A stretch of 64,000 nt of DNA from Saprospiraceae bacterium (GCA_016710265.1 JADJJL010000007.1:558001-622000); one strand, 5' to 3'. Positions 35,960-46,389 are shown, counted from the stretch's first letter. Numbers and translations: made by a program. The notes: generated by a model not told the origin, from the sequence alone.

Positions 35960-37858
35960 TTAGCCCATTTCTTCTATCAGTTGCTCCCACTCTCCTGTCA
36001 AAGACTTTAACTGATTTTTATCCTTTTGGTATTGACTCATATGAGAATCGTACTCTTTGGATTTGTAAAAATCAGGATTGGCCATTTTTAATTCACTATC
36101 CTTTATTTTAAGTTCAAGTTGATCGATTTGCTTTTCAATCAATTTAATCTTTCGCTGTAAATTTTTTTGAATTTCAGGATCGATGACTTTGACCGTTGTT
36201 GTTTGAGCAATTGACGGAGTCGCGGCAGCTTGAAAGGATTGGAGAATATCTTCTGATTCCATTTTTTGAAGAAAATAATCTATATCTCCTTCATACACTC
36301 TAATTTTTTGATTGGCAAAGTAAACCGTTTTTTCCGCCAAACCTCGCAAAAACTCACGATCGTGCGATACAATGATGATCGTTCCGTTGTAATTTTTTAT
36401 AGCTTCTTTGAGCGCTTCCTTGGAAGGAATATCTAAATGGTGAGTAGGCTCATCCAAGATAAGCAAGTTGTGTTCTTGTACCAAAAGCGAGGCCAACCGA
36501 AGTCTTGATTTTTCTCCCCCACTGAGAACTCTCACCTTTTTATCAACATCTTTACCTTGAAATCCCAATCCACCCAATATGTTTCGGACCATGGGTCTTG
36601 CACTAGGGAGAGAGGCATCCTCAAGGGTTTGCAAAATCGTAAGCATAGGATCCAAAATATCGGTGTGTTCTTGAGCGTAATAGCCTATTTTTATTTCGTG
36701 TACCGGTTGAATTTGTCCATTGGAAGGGGCCAATTGACCTGATATCATTTTGACCATGGTACTTTTTCCTTGACCGTTTTGACCAATAAAACTTAGTTTT
36801 TGTCCACGCTCTACCAATAAATCTACCCCATCCAATACGAGGAGATCATCATAAGATTTTGAAAGTCCTGTGGCCTCAAAAACAATTCTTCCACCCGGTT
36901 TAAATGCTTGAAATCTCAATTTCATGGCTCCCTGCTCTTCATCAGGAGCATCTTTGACATCCATACGGGCCAACTCAGATTGAAGGGATTTTGCAAAGGA
37001 TGCTTTACTGGCTTTGGCTCTAAATTTATCAATCAACTGCTCTTTGTGCTGAATCAATTTTTGCTGTGCATTGTACTCGCTTTGCTCGATGTCTTTGCGG
37101 ACTTTTTTATATTCTATAAATGCAGAATACTTTCCTTTAAAATCGTAAATTTTTCCTCGATCGATTTCAATTATTCGATCAGCAATGTTGTCTACAAACA
37201 TCAAATCGTGAGAAATCAATACCACCGCTCCTTCGTAAGCGCGTAAATAAGATTCAAGCCATCTAATGGAAATAATATCCAGGTGATTGTTGGGCTCATC
37301 CAAAAGAAGTAGATCAGGTTTAGCCAACAATAATTTAGCAAGCTCAATTCTCATTCTCCAACCTCCACTAAACTCATGCGTCAAACGCCCAAAATCTACT
37401 TGTGAAAATCCAAGACCTTGTAAAATTCTTTCTATTTCACCTTCTATTTTATCTGCATTCAGATATTCAAGTTGGTGTTGGATAGTAGTCATTCGATCAA
37501 TCAAATCAGACATGATATCGTGATCCAAAAGATGATCTGAAAGTTTGTGCTCTATGTCGATTAATTCATTTTGAAGTTGAGTAATGACCACTAAGGAATT
37601 TTTAATTTCTTCCATGACCGTTCTGCCATAATCCTGAGGCAACTCCTGTTTAAGAAAAGCCAGAGTCATTGATTTAGGCTTTTCAATGACGCCAGTGTCG
37701 GGTCTCATTTCTCCTGTCAAAACTTTAAATAGCGTAGATTTACCAGCACCATTTCGACCAGTCAAGGCCAACTTTTCTCCCGCAGTTACTACCATGGAAA
37801 TATCATCAAAAATGGGTCTTTCCCCAAATCCGAGATGCAAATTTTGAATTCTTAGCAA
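35960..37858 (-). CDS. ABC-F family ATPase
   Basis: A 632-residue soluble protein with two ABC ATPase domains and no membrane segment. Domain 1 has Walker A GRNGAGKST, signature EFSGGWRMRIE and Walker B LLLLDEPNNHLD; domain 2 has GQNGQGKST, VLSGGEKSRLR and LLILDEPTHHLD. A linker rich in charged residues (about 230-300) joins them, and the C-terminus (from 545) is a coiled coil of the Uup/EttA kind. ABC-F proteins act on the ribosome as translation factors or in antibiotic resistance. The exact subgroup, with a C-terminal coil like Uup, is a judgement from sequence pattern only. Confidence 0.93.
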   Translation of the reverse strand: MLRIQNLHLGFGERPIFDDISMVVTAGEKLALTGRNGAGKSTLFKVLTGEMRPDTGVIEKPKSMTLAFLKQELPQDYGRTVMEEIKNSLVVITQLQNELIDIEHKLSDHLLDHDIMSDLIDRMTTIQHQLEYLNADKIEGEIERILQGLGFSQVDFGRLTHEFSGGWRMRIELAKLLLAKPDLLLLDEPNNHLDIISIRWLESYLRAYEGAVVLISHDLMFVDNIADRIIEIDRGKIYDFKGKYSAFIEYKKVRKDIEQSEYNAQQKLIQHKEQLIDKFRAKASKASFAKSLQSELARMDVKDAPDEEQGAMKLRFQAFKPGGRIVFEATGLSKSYDDLLVLDGVDLLVERGQKLSFIGQNGQGKSTMVKMISGQLAPSNGQIQPVHEIKIGYYAQEHTDILDPMLTILQTLEDASLPSARPMVRNILGGLGFQGKDVDKKVRVLSGGEKSRLRLASLLVQEHNLLILDEPTHHLDIPSKEALKEAIKNYNGTIIIVSHDREFLRGLAEKTVYFANQKIRVYEGDIDYFLQKMESEDILQSFQAAATPSIAQTTTVKVIDPEIQKNLQRKIKLIEKQIDQLELKIKDSELKMANPDFYKSKEYDSHMSQYQKDKNQLKSLTGEWEQLIEEMG

Positions 37859-37895
37859 GGGTGATATTTTATATTAAAAAACATTTGTAATTAAA

Positions 37896-38459
37896 CTAAT
37901 TAAATATATGGTCCCCATCCATTTGACTGATGGCGGTCCAGTGTTCACCTTTATCATTCATCATGAGTTTCCAAAGGTCGTGTTTATATTTTCTAAAAAG
38001 ATAATTGGTATCCATTTTGGCAAGTACCCAGGACTTTTCTGCAATTTCTTCTTCTAGTTGATGAGAAGACCAACCGCTATATCCCATAAAAAATCGTATA
38101 TTTTCAGGAAGTACTAATTTTTGCTCAATTAGAAATTTTAAGGATTCAAAATCTCCTCCCCAATAAATGCCCGGACAAACAAGAATGGATTCCTCCAGTA
38201 ATTCGCCCACATTGTGCAAATAATGCAAAGTGTTGGTTGACACAGGTCCCCCTTCATACACCGGTGCATCAAAATCTCCAATCTCTTCAATAAAATCAGA
38301 AAATTTCAAGCCTGTGTTTCTATTTAATACAAAGCCAACAGTTCCTTCATCTATGGTATGATCCACAATCAACACTGCTGTCCTTTTAAAATTGGGATCG
38401 AGCATAAAAGGTTCTGAAAGCAACACAGACCCTGCAGTTATTTGAGAAGATGAACTCAT
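37896..38459 (-). CDS. YqgE/AlgH family protein
   Basis: A 187-residue soluble protein. It has the family hallmarks LLSEPFMLDPNFKRTAVLI near the start and GTVGFVLNR at about residue 45, then VYEGGPV and GYSGWSSHQLEEEI. The biochemical role of the family is not settled. Its ATG overlaps the fabD stop (ATGA at 38456-38459), so it is the third gene of the folE-fabD-yqgE operon. Confidence 0.92.
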   Translation of the reverse strand: MSSSSQITAGSVLLSEPFMLDPNFKRTAVLIVDHTIDEGTVGFVLNRNTGLKFSDFIEEIGDFDAPVYEGGPVSTNTLHYLHNVGELLEESILVCPGIYWGGDFESLKFLIEQKLVLPENIRFFMGYSGWSSHQLEEEIAEKSWVLAKMDTNYLFRKYKHDLWKLMMNDKGEHWTAISQMDGDHIFN

Positions 38460-39343
38460 AGGCTTGTCACAGGAATATTTCTATCGATTCTTTTCAAAAA
38501 TCCAGACAATACGGTACCATTTCCTCCAACTTCCACAAAAGAATTTATTCCGGATGAAATCATATTTTGCATGGTTTGCGTCCATCTAACAGGCGCTGTC
38601 AATTGTCTGATAAGTTTAGATTTTAATATAGTTGGATCTGTACTTGGCATTGCATCCACATTTTGATAAACAGGGCAAGATGCGGTACAAAATTCTAGAT
38701 TATGAATTGCATTTTCCAGTTGAGCTCTAGCTGGTTCCATCAAAGGAGAATGGAAAGCCCCACCTACTTGTAACAAAATCACTCTTTTAGCTCCAGCTGC
38801 TAACAATTTTTCTTCTGCAAGTTTAAGTCCTGCAAGACTTCCTGAAATAACCAGTTGCCCGGGGCAATTGTAGTTGGCAGGAATGACAATTTCATCGGTA
38901 ATGGATTCGCAAACGGATTCAATTTGCTCGTCCGTAAGTCCTACAATGGCAGCCATGGATCCGGGGTTCTGATCACAAGCCAACTGCATGGCATCTGCTC
39001 TGGATTTTACCAAAATAAGTCCATCTGAAAAAGTTAAAACGCCAGCTGCAACTAAAGCAGAAATTTCACCTAAAGAATGTCCCGCAACAGCAGTTGGGAA
39101 TGCTCCTTCCGATTTTGACATCATGGAAACCAAAGAATGGATAAAAACGGAAGGTTGTGTAATACTTGTTTGTTTGAGTTGGTCTTCAGTCCCTTCAAAC
39201 ATGACTTCACTGATTTTATATCCCAACAAAGCATCCGCTTCATCAAACATGTTTTTAGCCAATGGTGAATTTTCATATAAATCCTTGCCCATACCCACAA
39301 ACTGGCTCGCTTGACCTGGAAATATAAATGCCTGATTATTCAT
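38456..39343 (-). CDS. fabD: Malonyl-CoA:ACP transacylase
   Basis: A 295-residue cytoplasmic enzyme of fatty-acid synthesis that loads malonyl onto acyl carrier protein. The nucleophile Ser is in AGHSLGEISALVA, the Arg in VKSRADAMQ (about residue 118), and the His in GGAFHSPLM. FPGQASQFVGMG at the start is the family's N-terminal motif. I choose ATG 39343, which overlaps the folE TGA by one base (TGATG); a GTG one codon upstream is possible. The downstream yqgE start overlaps its stop. Confidence 0.94.
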   Translation of the reverse strand: MNNQAFIFPGQASQFVGMGKDLYENSPLAKNMFDEADALLGYKISEVMFEGTEDQLKQTSITQPSVFIHSLVSMMSKSEGAFPTAVAGHSLGEISALVAAGVLTFSDGLILVKSRADAMQLACDQNPGSMAAIVGLTDEQIESVCESITDEIVIPANYNCPGQLVISGSLAGLKLAEEKLLAAGAKRVILLQVGGAFHSPLMEPARAQLENAIHNLEFCTASCPVYQNVDAMPSTDPTILKSKLIRQLTAPVRWTQTMQNMISSGINSFVEVGGNGTVLSGFLKRIDRNIPVTSL

Positions 39344-39924
39344 CACTTATGCGATTTGCTTATTAAATTTAGAAACTCACTTCGAGTCTCAAAGGTCCTA
39401 AAAACTCCTGTAAATGCAGAGGAAGTCGTCAAACTATTTTGTTTTTGGACTCCCCGCATCATCATACACATGTGTTGGGCTTCCATGACGATCGCCGCTC
39501 CATGTGGTTGCAGGGTATCTTGCAATGCATTTAGTATTTCAATGGTTAACCGCTCTTGAACTTGCAATCGGCGAGAGAAAACATCCACCAGTCTTGGTAT
39601 TTTGCTCAGTCCAACGATCTTACCATTGGGAATGTAGGCAATGTGAGCATGTCCAAAAAAAGGTAACATATGATGTTCACATAGAGAATAAAACTCAATG
39701 TCTTTAACGAGGACCATTTCGCTGTATTCTTCTGTAAAAAGAGCTGATTTTAAGATTGCGACCGGGTCTTTATGATATCCTTCCGTTAAATACTCAATTG
39801 CCTTTGCAGCCCTCCGCGGTGTCTTTAAAAGGCCTTCCCTATTGGGATTTTCCCCAATGCCGTTTATAATATCATGGTAATAATTTACCAGATTCTGGTT
39901 TTTCAAAGCTTGATTTTCTTCCAT
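39343..39924 (-). CDS. folE: GTP cyclohydrolase I
   Basis: A 193-residue enzyme that converts GTP to dihydroneopterin triphosphate, the first step of folate synthesis. The zinc ligands are visible in LCEHHMLPFFG (Cys and His), and Cys near QHMCMMMRGVQ; KIVGLSKIPRLVDVFSRRLQVQE is the second family motif. The length fits the short bacterial type. It is the first gene of the folE-fabD-yqgE operon, divergent from the lytS-like gene; its promoter should lie in 39925-40069. Confidence 0.95.
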   Translation of the reverse strand: MEENQALKNQNLVNYYHDIINGIGENPNREGLLKTPRRAAKAIEYLTEGYHKDPVAILKSALFTEEYSEMVLVKDIEFYSLCEHHMLPFFGHAHIAYIPNGKIVGLSKIPRLVDVFSRRLQVQERLTIEILNALQDTLQPHGAAIVMEAQHMCMMMRGVQKQNSLTTSSAFTGVFRTFETRSEFLNLISKSHK

Positions 39925-40069
39925 ACATCCGATAATGCTCCCATCAAAACGTTCATCCTGTCTGATAGTTTAGCAAATCCATATTTTTAGGGCTTAGTCA
40001 GATTTTTTCCTTCGCTGATCGAATAATTTGAGAATATTAATCTATGAAGTATTTACTTTGCATGAATTC

Positions 40070-41131
40070 ATGGATGATAGAAGTGCATTAGACCTTAGCC
40101 AGCAACTCAGCCAAAGCAAATGGGCTCAAGTTTTTTTTTGGGTGGTATTTTATTTGATATTGCTCTATCTCAGCCCGTCCAGTTGGTCCACCACGCATGG
40201 TATTTTATGGGCTTTGTGCATTGAAATTGCCTTTATCCTTTCTGTTTACATTAATATTCGTTATTTTGCCAATGGATTATTGGCTAATCAACATTTAATC
40301 CCTTACATCGCCAAATTAATTGGACTTTCATTATTGCTCACCCCATTGGCCATGTTTGCCAATCAATATTTTTGCAAACTATATATTGAACCAAGCCCTA
40401 ATTGGCTTAAAGATCCAAAGATCAATTTTATTTGCCTTTTTATCATCACTGCTTTTTCCACTTTGGTAAGAGTACCTTTGGATTGGATCAAAATGCAAAA
40501 AGAGAAAAAAGAATTGATTACAAAAAACATTCAAACGGAACTGCAATTTTTAAAAAACCAAATTAATCCCCATTTTCTTTTCAACACCCTTAATAATCTC
40601 TATGCCCTCACATTAAAAAAATCTGATTACGCTCCTGAAGTAGTGCTCAAATTATCAGATATGATGAGGTACATGCTTTATGAATGCAATGAAAAGTGGG
40701 TGAGCCTGAGTAAGGAAATCCAATACATCAAAAACTATGTGGAATTGGAAAGAATCAGATTGAGCAAATATGCTGATATATCAGTAGAAACGGAAGGCGA
40801 TCCTGAAGGAATTTATGTAGCACCTCTATTGTTTATTCCATTTATAGAGAACAGTTTTAAGCATGGATTAAAAACAAGTCTCGATGGAGCATATATCCAA
40901 GCTAAATTTATCATTAGAAGTGAAACCGTAGAATTTATTGTAAAAAATTCTAAATCGCAAATGATGCCTGGCTTTGTTAAAAAAAACAAAGTGGGCGGAA
41001 TCGGTCTGACGAATGTCAGAAAAAGATTGGAATTGTTGTATCCAGATTTGCATCAACTTAAAACAGAAGATTCGCCCGACTCCTATGAAATTCATTTATT
41101 TTTATTTATAAAACCTAATCCAGAAAAATGA
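40070..41131 (+). CDS. LytS-type sensor histidine kinase
   Basis: I choose ATG 40070 (MDDRSALDLSQQLSQSK); the frame is open to a TTG at 40028. The product has about 353 residues. Four membrane helices occupy residues 20-145. The kinase domain is of the His_kinase (LytS/YehU) type: the phospho-acceptor His in QINPHFLFNTLNNLYAL, the N-box FIPFIENSFKHGL, and the G-box GGIGLTNVRKRLELLY. There is no extracellular sensor domain, so it senses through the membrane helices or a partner. It overlaps the response-regulator gene by four bases. Confidence 0.93.
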   Translation: MDDRSALDLSQQLSQSKWAQVFFWVVFYLILLYLSPSSWSTTHGILWALCIEIAFILSVYINIRYFANGLLANQHLIPYIAKLIGLSLLLTPLAMFANQYFCKLYIEPSPNWLKDPKINFICLFIITAFSTLVRVPLDWIKMQKEKKELITKNIQTELQFLKNQINPHFLFNTLNNLYALTLKKSDYAPEVVLKLSDMMRYMLYECNEKWVSLSKEIQYIKNYVELERIRLSKYADISVETEGDPEGIYVAPLLFIPFIENSFKHGLKTSLDGAYIQAKFIIRSETVEFIVKNSKSQMMPGFVKKNKVGGIGLTNVRKRLELLYPDLHQLKTEDSPDSYEIHLFLFIKPNPEK

Positions 41132-41850
41132 GAATCAAAACGATCATTGTAGATGACGAGCCATTGGCAGTAGAAATTATCCAAGCTTATGTGGAGAAAA
41201 TTCCAGAATTGGAACTTGTTGCAACTTGTAACAATGCCATAGAAGCCAATCAAATTCTTGGAAAGATGAAAATTGATTTGATGTTTTTGGACATTGAAAT
41301 GCCGGTGATGCGCGGTACGGATTTTCTAAAAACTTTGGATGAATCACCCAAGGTCATTTTTACCACCGCATATCCTGAATTTGCCGTTGAAGGCTTTGAA
41401 CTAAATGCTTTGGATTATTTGTTGAAACCAATTTCATTTGAAAGGTTTGTTAAATCAATTAATAAAGCCATTAAATCATTTGACCTTCAAGCAGACTCTT
41501 CTAAAATCCAAGAGGGCAAACCGGAGTTTATTTTTGTAAAAGCAGATAAGCGACTTGTCAAAGTTAATTTTGATGAAATGTTATATGTGGAAGGCTTAAA
41601 AGACTATGTCATTATTCGCACCGAACAAAGCAAAGTAATAACCTTGCAAACCATGAAGAGTTTGGAAGAAAAATTACCAACTCATCAATTCTTAAGAATA
41701 CACCGATCATTTATAATTAATTTAGACAGGATACATGCATTGGCTACAGGCTCTGTTGAAATCATGGAAAAAGGTCAACTTAAGACCATTCCGGTTGGAG
41801 CCAATTATAAAGATATTTTGGAGCAGTTGATTCATAGCAAAAGATTGTAA
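41128..41850 (+). CDS. LytTR-family response regulator
   Basis: A 240-residue transcription regulator. The receiver domain (1-120) has acidic DDEP near residue 10, the phospho-acceptor Asp in MFLDIEMPVM (about 54), Thr in IFTTAYP, and Lys in LLKPISFERF. The C-terminal LytTR DNA-binding domain (about 140-240) contains YVEGLKDYVIIRT, TLQTMKSLEEKLP and FLRIHRSFIINLDRI. The ATG overlaps the kinase stop (ATGA), so the two form a two-component system. Targets are unknown, but the giant surface-protein genes next to it are candidates. Confidence 0.94.
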   Translation: MRIKTIIVDDEPLAVEIIQAYVEKIPELELVATCNNAIEANQILGKMKIDLMFLDIEMPVMRGTDFLKTLDESPKVIFTTAYPEFAVEGFELNALDYLLKPISFERFVKSINKAIKSFDLQADSSKIQEGKPEFIFVKADKRLVKVNFDEMLYVEGLKDYVIIRTEQSKVITLQTMKSLEEKLPTHQFLRIHRSFIINLDRIHALATGSVEIMEKGQLKTIPVGANYKDILEQLIHSKRL

Positions 41851-41962
41851 AAAAAACACATATATTGAAGCAAGTATAAATGGTTTTGTTCCAAACCATG
41901 GGATATAAGATTGGTAAAATTATAAAAGTGATTTAGTAATTCGTATTTTCTTAAAACACGAA

Positions 41963-41986
41963 GTGCCCTTCCTAAAGGAAAGGCAC
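41963..41986. terminator. Hairpin between convergent genes
   Basis: GTGCCCTTCC (41963-41972) and GGAAAGGCAC (41977-41986) pair with one mismatch around TAAA. It lies between the plus-strand lytTR gene and the minus-strand giant gene, so it may serve both. Confidence 0.5.
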
Positions 41987-42013
41987 TAGCGCAAACCGAT
42001 AAATTAATATGTA

Positions 42014-45000
42014 TTATTTTACGATCACCATTTTGCCAGTGGCAGAATGACCGTTTGTTTCTACGGTATAATATAAAAGTCCAGATACTCCATTTAATTC
42101 ATCTGTGCCAATGGTCACGGAATTTAATCCAGTTTTGGTAAAGACTGATTTTTGAAGAATCAGTTTTCCAGACATATCCCTTACTTTGATAGAAGCTGCA
42201 GCTTGAGCAGGAGCATCAAAAGCAATGGTAGTTATGGTAGAGAATGGATTCGGAACATTTTGATAAAGTTCGAATTTTTCTACCAATTGGCCAGAGCTTC
42301 TATTTCTCAGTTGCAAATCTAAAATCTCAAGTTCGTCTGTATATGCTTCAGCTGTCATTTCAATTCTTCTAATAGAAAACAATTCGGAAGCCTGTACGGC
42401 TTTTTGACTGCTTGCTTCAAGATAGAATAGTGGTTTATTAGGCTCTATGGTTTTTGCTTGATCGACATTCCAACTAATGTTCAAATAATTTTCGTCGGTG
42501 ATATGAACATTGGCTTCAGTAAGGAACAACAATCCTGGTCTCACACCTGTAATCTGAATGTTTTGACGATCATAGGCAAGACTTAATTGGAATCCTGCGA
42601 TGTTTTTCAAAGTTGAACCATATACTGGGATCAACAATTCCTGAGAGGCTTCTAAACGTTCCTCTGAGATTTCAAGAACCAATGATCCAGCGGTACGAGG
42701 ACTTGATGAACCAGCTTGATTGGTTCTGGCAGAATAATTTAAGTCTCCAATTTTTATTGCGTGGAAATCCAAGTCAGAAAGATCACCTTGTAATTGATCA
42801 ATGTGTACATGTTCCTTCCATCCATTGTTTGACCAAGGATTGTTAGGTTCTTCAAAAACAAAGCTTTTATTTACAAATCTCCATGATTTTTGACCATTGC
42901 GGAATTCAGTGGTAACACCGAGAATCAATTTTCTCAATTCAGAAATATCAGCTACAGAGATTGTTCCTGAATTATTGACATCTGCCGCAATATGCTGATA
43001 TGGAGATTCAAAATTCTTTTGACCTAAAATGTGTTTTTGAATCATCACGATATCTGCTGTTGTGATTCCATTGGATGGATCATCATTCTTAGAAGGCATC
43101 AAGTCATATGAATCACCCATTGGTAAATCAAGGAAAGTAAAGTATCCAGATTCAAGTGTCAAAAGGTCACCCATTTTGTTGTTTGATTTGATAAGCTCTA
43201 CATAAGTACCTTTTAGCGGTGCATTTGTATTAGCAGAAACCAAACCAGAGACCGTTCCTCCACTTAATCTATTAGGGCAAACATTGGCAGCATTGTCTTG
43301 TAATGTTAGCACTGTAATACAGAATTCTTGATTACCGGCTTCATCAGTCACATAAACTCTGATGGAGGTATCTCTGGAAACTCCATTAGGAATATCTGCA
43401 CAGCTATATGTTCTAACCGTATCGTTTGGATTGATGCTGAAAGAATATTTTAATCTTGCTGCACTTGTACAGTTGTCTTCACTTTTTTCATTGAAGTCTT
43501 TGGCTTTTACAGAGATCATACCATTGGATCCCATAATAACCGTAATCAAACCAGATTTACAAAACGGTGTAGGATGTTTTGCATCTCTAATTGTAAATAA
43601 TTTATCACAATTGGCTGTATTGCCACAAAGGTCTTTAACAGTCCATCTTAATTTGTGGGTTCCAGTTCGGTAGGTACCTGATGCATTCCTACCATTTGCA
43701 GATACATCTACTGAACCATTGTTGTCAAAATCAATGGTATAAGACCAAACCAATAGTGTAGAATCTGTACAATCGTCCGTTGCATAACCAATCAATTGGA
43801 TTGGTGCTTCACAATTGCTACTTAATGTTTCAACAGATGTTGCCACACAACTTATTGTAGCAATTGTTGGAGCCACTGAATTACTCAATTTAATCACTTG
43901 ATTAAAAACCCAAACTCCATTGGAATCAGGATGAGCGACATCGTATTGACACCAATCTATGACTCTCCATTTTCTAAGGATTTTAATACAAAAGCCTTCT
44001 ACATTGTAAAAACGCTCATCTTCATAACCTCTGATGATGTTGGCACAAGGTCGCGGTGACCAGGTAGGAAAACTTTGAATTCTATCAGGATGGGCATCAG
44101 CCACTGAACAGCCTTGTATGGTTAAATCGGCAGCTGGCCAATTGATTTGATTTTGGGCCAATGGATTTGGATCAATGATGGTAATAGATTGATAACATAT
44201 ATCAAATCTACCTCCAGGATCTTGTGCAACCCATCTTCTACGGATGGTTCCGGTAGCACATCTAAATCCAGTGGAGTCATCTGTATAACTAATATCGATA
44301 CCTCCACAATTGTCGCTTGCAGTTGCGCGACCAACAATTGTCAAATTATAGATATCCACTGTACAAGCTACGGTGACATTGGCTGGACAAGTGATGTCCG
44401 GTGCAATTTTATCTTGTACTGTAACTTGTACCATGCAATCATTGTAATTACCATTTTTATCGATAACTCGCATGATGACCATAATTGGACTTAGAGCTAC
44501 ATCTTCGCAACAGAATTTTACAAATGGAGCGAAAGTTGAATCACCTGAAATTCCACAATTGTCTGACATACGTCTTACAAGAATGGAGTCTACCTCACAG
44601 TTGTCAAAACTACCCTGGTCCAAAGAGGTTGCAAATACTTTTGCAACTCCGCTATCCCCAATCGTCACGACTGTATGTTGATCACAAACTGCAACAGGAT
44701 CAAGATTGTCTTCAATAATTACTTCTACTACACAACGAGTTTCGTTACCGCATAAATCTATGACGGTATATCTTATCCAGTTGGTATCAGCCACAAGTCC
44801 TCTTACTCTCACACGACCACCTGAAAGATAATCTTGAGGAGGAACAGGAGTAAAATCACCCGCTTCCGGATTTCCATTTGGATCTGCTTTTTTGTAAGAA
44901 ACTGTCAAGGTTGTTGCATTGCAATCCAATATTAAATCAGGGCCATTCACGATGGCAGTTCCTGTGCATGAATAATAATCCATTGGAAAAACCATAAAGT

Positions 45001-46300
45001 TTGTGGAACAGGCAATAATTGGTGGAGTATTATCTACCACTTTGATGAGTTGATTACAGGTTAGAATTTCTCCTGAACACCAATCAAAAATGGTCCAACT
45101 TCTAAATATTTTAAAAGAATTACCACAAACAGGAATTTTAAGATCCTTAAATGTCATTGCAAAATGATCACAATTTACATTCAAAGGATAACCTGTACCC
45201 AACCATATGACATTGCCATGCTGGTCTACATAATCATAAGGTGAAGGATGACCATTGTCCAATGCATTCCATCCATTTGGATAAGGGCCAACTGCAGGTT
45301 CTTTATCATCACATTCCAATGCTGGCAATTCAAAGCCATCGTGGTTTAGTGGACATCTGATTTCTTCAAAGTCACCTTGCCTGACAATAATAACTTGTGA
45401 GCAAGATTTTACATTGTTTTTGCAATCTTTTGCGACCCAATGTCTTGTATATTGAGCATATATAGGACTGTTGCAACCATTCTTTACATATACATCCTGG
45501 TAGCATAATTCTACATCACAACACAAATCAAAATTAGTGACAATAAAACAATTGGTAACACCAGGTTTTGGAGTCACTACTGCTCCTATAGGCAATGGAT
45601 AACCTAAAGCCTCCGGACCTACTGCATCATTGCAACTAATTTCTATGGTATCAGGACAGACTAAGTTTGGAAGAAATTTATCTTCCACTTTGATATATCC
45701 CCAACAAGTTATGCCAGTACAAATATGTCTTACGTGTACGCGTAATTGTTTGTCAACATGTGCACCAGTTACAAGATTACCAGGAACGATTGTTCCATTA
45801 GGATTGTAAACGGTAACCACATATGAATCTTCCGGATAACGGTTGCCTTCTAAAATTACATTTGGTGTGATGAGTGCACTACAATCTGCATTTACTGACA
45901 CGTTTACAAGATCATCACAGGCCAGAGCAGCATCACCTTCCACCCAAACTCTTCTGAGTAGGTTGGTAACACCATCGGTTGCAGCTACATAGTAGGTGCC
46001 AGGTACATTTCCCCAGTCTACTGTAACGGATGTGGGAGTCGAAGATGCAATTGCACCACCACCATTTGGCAAGCTAAAAAACCATCCTCCAACAGCAGGA
46101 CTGATTGAGTATACAGCGCCAACAGTTGAAGGACAAACACTGGTATCTGTTGGGCTATTTGCGATTAAAGTTTGGGCTTTTAGATTGAAACTTGTGGTTG
46201 CAAGAATTGCAAGTAAGAATACAAGACCTTTCAATCCGGACCAACTTTGAGTAACCATCGGTTTCATATTTACTTTTTTAAGTTGAATTAAATTTCTCAT
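42014..46300 (-). CDS. Giant HYR-like/dockerin T9SS surface protein, paralog 1
   Basis: A 1428-residue exported protein with a signal peptide (about 20-43, ending LKAQ). Residues about 45-1040 are a long chain of Cys-rich immunoglobulin-like modules of the HYR style: phrases such as NTPPIIACS, DKIAPDITCPANVTVAC and WRVIDWCQYDV recur, and each module has paired Cys. At about 1045-1095 a carboxypeptidase-regulatory-like fold (GLVSANTNAPLKGTYVELI) leads to a dockerin-like EF loop, ADVNNSGTISVADISELRKL. A cohesin-like segment (about 1190-1320) and the T9SS sorting domain (ELYQNVPNPFS to GKMVIVK) close it. It is a tandem paralog of the two genes upstream, which suggests an adhesin or cell-envelope structure. 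It is uninterrupted. Confidence 0.9.
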   Translation of the reverse strand: MRNLIQLKKVNMKPMVTQSWSGLKGLVFLLAILATTSFNLKAQTLIANSPTDTSVCPSTVGAVYSISPAVGGWFFSLPNGGGAIASSTPTSVTVDWGNVPGTYYVAATDGVTNLLRRVWVEGDAALACDDLVNVSVNADCSALITPNVILEGNRYPEDSYVVTVYNPNGTIVPGNLVTGAHVDKQLRVHVRHICTGITCWGYIKVEDKFLPNLVCPDTIEISCNDAVGPEALGYPLPIGAVVTPKPGVTNCFIVTNFDLCCDVELCYQDVYVKNGCNSPIYAQYTRHWVAKDCKNNVKSCSQVIIVRQGDFEEIRCPLNHDGFELPALECDDKEPAVGPYPNGWNALDNGHPSPYDYVDQHGNVIWLGTGYPLNVNCDHFAMTFKDLKIPVCGNSFKIFRSWTIFDWCSGEILTCNQLIKVVDNTPPIIACSTNFMVFPMDYYSCTGTAIVNGPDLILDCNATTLTVSYKKADPNGNPEAGDFTPVPPQDYLSGGRVRVRGLVADTNWIRYTVIDLCGNETRCVVEVIIEDNLDPVAVCDQHTVVTIGDSGVAKVFATSLDQGSFDNCEVDSILVRRMSDNCGISGDSTFAPFVKFCCEDVALSPIMVIMRVIDKNGNYNDCMVQVTVQDKIAPDITCPANVTVACTVDIYNLTIVGRATASDNCGGIDISYTDDSTGFRCATGTIRRRWVAQDPGGRFDICYQSITIIDPNPLAQNQINWPAADLTIQGCSVADAHPDRIQSFPTWSPRPCANIIRGYEDERFYNVEGFCIKILRKWRVIDWCQYDVAHPDSNGVWVFNQVIKLSNSVAPTIATISCVATSVETLSSNCEAPIQLIGYATDDCTDSTLLVWSYTIDFDNNGSVDVSANGRNASGTYRTGTHKLRWTVKDLCGNTANCDKLFTIRDAKHPTPFCKSGLITVIMGSNGMISVKAKDFNEKSEDNCTSAARLKYSFSINPNDTVRTYSCADIPNGVSRDTSIRVYVTDEAGNQEFCITVLTLQDNAANVCPNRLSGGTVSGLVSANTNAPLKGTYVELIKSNNKMGDLLTLESGYFTFLDLPMGDSYDLMPSKNDDPSNGITTADIVMIQKHILGQKNFESPYQHIAADVNNSGTISVADISELRKLILGVTTEFRNGQKSWRFVNKSFVFEEPNNPWSNNGWKEHVHIDQLQGDLSDLDFHAIKIGDLNYSARTNQAGSSSPRTAGSLVLEISEERLEASQELLIPVYGSTLKNIAGFQLSLAYDRQNIQITGVRPGLLFLTEANVHITDENYLNISWNVDQAKTIEPNKPLFYLEASSQKAVQASELFSIRRIEMTAEAYTDELEILDLQLRNRSSGQLVEKFELYQNVPNPFSTITTIAFDAPAQAAASIKVRDMSGKLILQKSVFTKTGLNSVTIGTDELNGVSGLLYYTVETNGHSATGKMVIVK

Positions 46301-46338
46301 TTAAATATTTTTATAGGTTTGATAAGTTAAAGCTTTGG

Positions 46339-46363
46339 ACCGGGGATCGGGAAGATCCCCGGT
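46339..46363 (-). terminator. Perfect 10-bp hairpin between giant paralogs 1 and 2
   Basis: ACCGGGGATC (46339-46348) and GATCCCCGGT (46354-46363) form a perfect stem with loop GGGAA. It lies after the stop of the 46390 gene and before the next ATG (46300). No T-run follows on the minus strand, so it could act as an attenuator, an RNA processing site or a weak terminator. Confidence 0.5.
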
Positions 46364-46389
46364 TTCAAGCCTAATTACCCAAGAACCGT

